DNA from: Acetobacteraceae bacterium | GTDB lineage: Bacteria; Pseudomonadota; Alphaproteobacteria; Acetobacterales; Acetobacteraceae | NCBI GenBank assembly: GCA_027306955.1 | Contig: DAHUXX010000051.1 | Coordinates: 1-24,404 of the forward strand | Length of the DNA: 24,404 bases | Direction of reading: 5' to 3' | Shown here: positions 23,434 to 24,404 of the stretch, one piece after another | How positions within the stretch are numbered: the stretch's first letter is position 1 | Layout of the letters: each line of letters opens with the position of its first letter | Made by a program: the position numbers and the translations under genes | The notes under the pieces: generated by a model | The model's input: only the letters and a program-made list of their open reading frames with translations | The model's database searches: none | What the model was told of the DNA's origin: nothing

Positions 23434-23652
23434 ATGGACACCGCGACCGTTCTTGCCATCGGCGTCAACGGCGAGGAGTGTGCCTTCGAGGGGCCGCTCA
23501 GCATTGGAATGCTGCTCGAACGCCTTGGCCTCGACGCGCGCAAGGTCGCGGTCGAGCGCAACAAGGCGATCGTCCGGCGCGCACACTATGCCGGGACCTG
23601 GCTCGAATCGGGCGACGCGATCGAGATCGTGCACTTCATCGGAGGCGGCTGA
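23434..23652 (+). CDS. thiS: Sulfur carrier protein ThiS
   Basis: A 72-residue ubiquitin-like sulfur carrier for thiazole formation in thiamine synthesis. It ends in the obligatory Gly-Gly (VHFIGGG), the site of adenylation and thiocarboxylation. The core has the ThiS pattern: IGVNGEE, then LSIGMLLERLGLDARKVAVE, then ERNKAIVRRAHY, then ESGDAIEIVHFIGGG. I preferred ATG 23434 over an in-frame ATG at 23425 because of a GGCGG upstream of the former; the difference is three residues. The stop overlaps the thiG start (TGATG at 23650-23654). Confidence 0.92.
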   Translation: MDTATVLAIGVNGEECAFEGPLSIGMLLERLGLDARKVAVERNKAIVRRAHYAGTWLESGDAIEIVHFIGGG

Positions 23653-24404
23653 TGGACGGGGCTGTGGCGCCGGCCGACACCTGGAGCGTGGCGGGGCGGA
23701 CCTTCCGCTCGCGTCTCATCGTCGGCACCGGCAAGTACAAGTCGCTCGAGGAAACGGCGGCGGCGGTCGAGGCCTCGGGGGCGGAGATCGTCACCGTCGC
23801 CGTGCGGCGGGTGAACCTCTCCGATCCCAACGCGCCGATGCTGCAGGATTTCGTCGATCCCAAACGCTACACCTATCTGCCCAACACGGCCGGGTGCCAC
23901 ACAGCCGAGGACGCCGTGCGCACGCTGCGCCTGGCGCGCGAGGCGGGGGACTGGAACCTGGTCAAGCTCGAAGTGCTGGGCCCGCCGCCGCACCTCTACC
24001 CGGACATGGCCGCCACCATGGAGGCGGCGAAGGCGCTGATCGCGGACGGGTTCGACGTCATGGTCTATTGCGCCGACGACCCGGTGGCGGCGAAGCGGCT
24101 GGAGGACATCGGCTGTGTGGCGATCATGCCGCTCGGCGCCCCGATCGGCTCCGGGCTCGGCATCCAGAACCCGGCAATGATCGCGATGCTGATCGAGCAG
24201 GCGAAGGTGCCGCTGCTGGTCGACGCCGGCGTCGGCACTGCCTCCGACGCCGCGATCGCGATCGAACTGGGCTGCGACGCGGTGCTGGTCAACTCCGCCA
24301 TCGCCCATGCCCGCGACCCGGTGCTGATGGCGCGCGCCATGAAGGCGGCGGTGGAGGCGGGGCGGTTCAGCTACCTGGCGGGACGGATGCCGCGGCGGAT
24401 GGGG
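23652..24404 (+). CDS. thiG: Thiazole synthase ThiG (3' end cut by window)
   Basis: 251 codons are visible with no stop, so only the last few residues of the usual 255-265 are missing. ThiG condenses deoxyxylulose 5-phosphate, dehydroglycine and ThiS thiocarboxylate to the thiazole phosphate of thiamine. The Schiff-base lysine is Lys105 in NLVKLEVLG. Other family blocks are FRSRLIVGTGKYKSLEETAA, VAVRRVNL, YLPNTAGCHTAEDAVRTLRL, MPLGAPIGSGLGIQNP, and VDAGVGTASDAAIAIELGCD with the phosphate-binding glycines. Its start overlaps thiS by one base. Downstream thi genes (thiE, thiO and others) are outside the window. Confidence 0.96.
   Translation, partial: MDGAVAPADTWSVAGRTFRSRLIVGTGKYKSLEETAAAVEASGAEIVTVAVRRVNLSDPNAPMLQDFVDPKRYTYLPNTAGCHTAEDAVRTLRLAREAGDWNLVKLEVLGPPPHLYPDMAATMEAAKALIADGFDVMVYCADDPVAAKRLEDIGCVAIMPLGAPIGSGLGIQNPAMIAMLIEQAKVPLLVDAGVGTASDAAIAIELGCDAVLVNSAIAHARDPVLMARAMKAAVEAGRFSYLAGRMPRRMG

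Noticed and set aside
22824..23564. A single long - strand frame reaching from accB to 23564
   Set aside because: Only the part from 22823 downward is AccB. The upstream part is a shadow of aroQ and the thiS leader.

Overview
The window reads as chromosomal DNA from a GC-rich, flagellated alphaproteobacterium, most likely Rhodospirillales and plausibly Acetobacteraceae. The evidence is the flbT-flaF pair (an alphaproteobacterial flagellin control module), a DUF1217 protein, an XRE/ScfR-RamB type regulator beside isocitrate lyase, ccmA-ccmB beside acnA, and an aroQ-accB-accC-aat gene line. Nothing in it looks like a prophage, insertion sequence, CRISPR array or integron, and I see no rRNA or tRNA. 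There is no stretch over 300 bases without a gene. The family calls rest on motif recognition by eye, not on database searches.

Region 1 (1-3620, + strand) is flagellar. It holds the 3' end of a probable hook-length control gene (fliK), flgD, a short flagellin gene, flbT, flaF and a DUF1217 gene. Hairpins that share the 8-mer GCAAAACG sit on both sides of the flagellin gene. Region 2 (3711-8150, + strand) is a probable flagellin or glycan modification operon. It contains a TPR-methyltransferase, a TPR O-GlcNAc-transferase-like (GT41) gene and a second methyltransferase, joined by two identical-length 8-nt overlaps. The methyltransferase gene carries a G9 tract. The GT41 gene is split by a frameshift near 6570.

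Region 3 (8155-12571) holds a class C beta-lactamase-fold hydrolase and isocitrate lyase (aceA) on the - strand. A ScfR/RamB-type regulator is transcribed divergently from aceA, across an AT-richer intergenic region with an inverted repeat. Region 4 (12561-17553) holds the - strand unit ccmA-ccmB-eamA and, divergently, acnA (aconitase A). The CcmA Walker A motif lacks its lysine. Together aceA and acnA cover glyoxylate shunt and TCA cycle chemistry.

Region 5 (17625-23272, - strand) is a seven-gene line: aroQ, accB, accC, an OpgC-type membrane acyltransferase, an SGNH hydrolase, aat and a small exported protein. It ends in a strong hairpin shared with acnA. The acyltransferase/SGNH pair looks inserted into an otherwise housekeeping gene order. 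Region 6 (23434-end, + strand) is thiS-thiG, with thiG cut by the window edge.

The observations most worth a second look are the GT41 frameshift, the G9 tract in its operon partner, the degenerate CcmA Walker A, the hairpins around the flagellin gene, and the acyltransferase/SGNH insertion.
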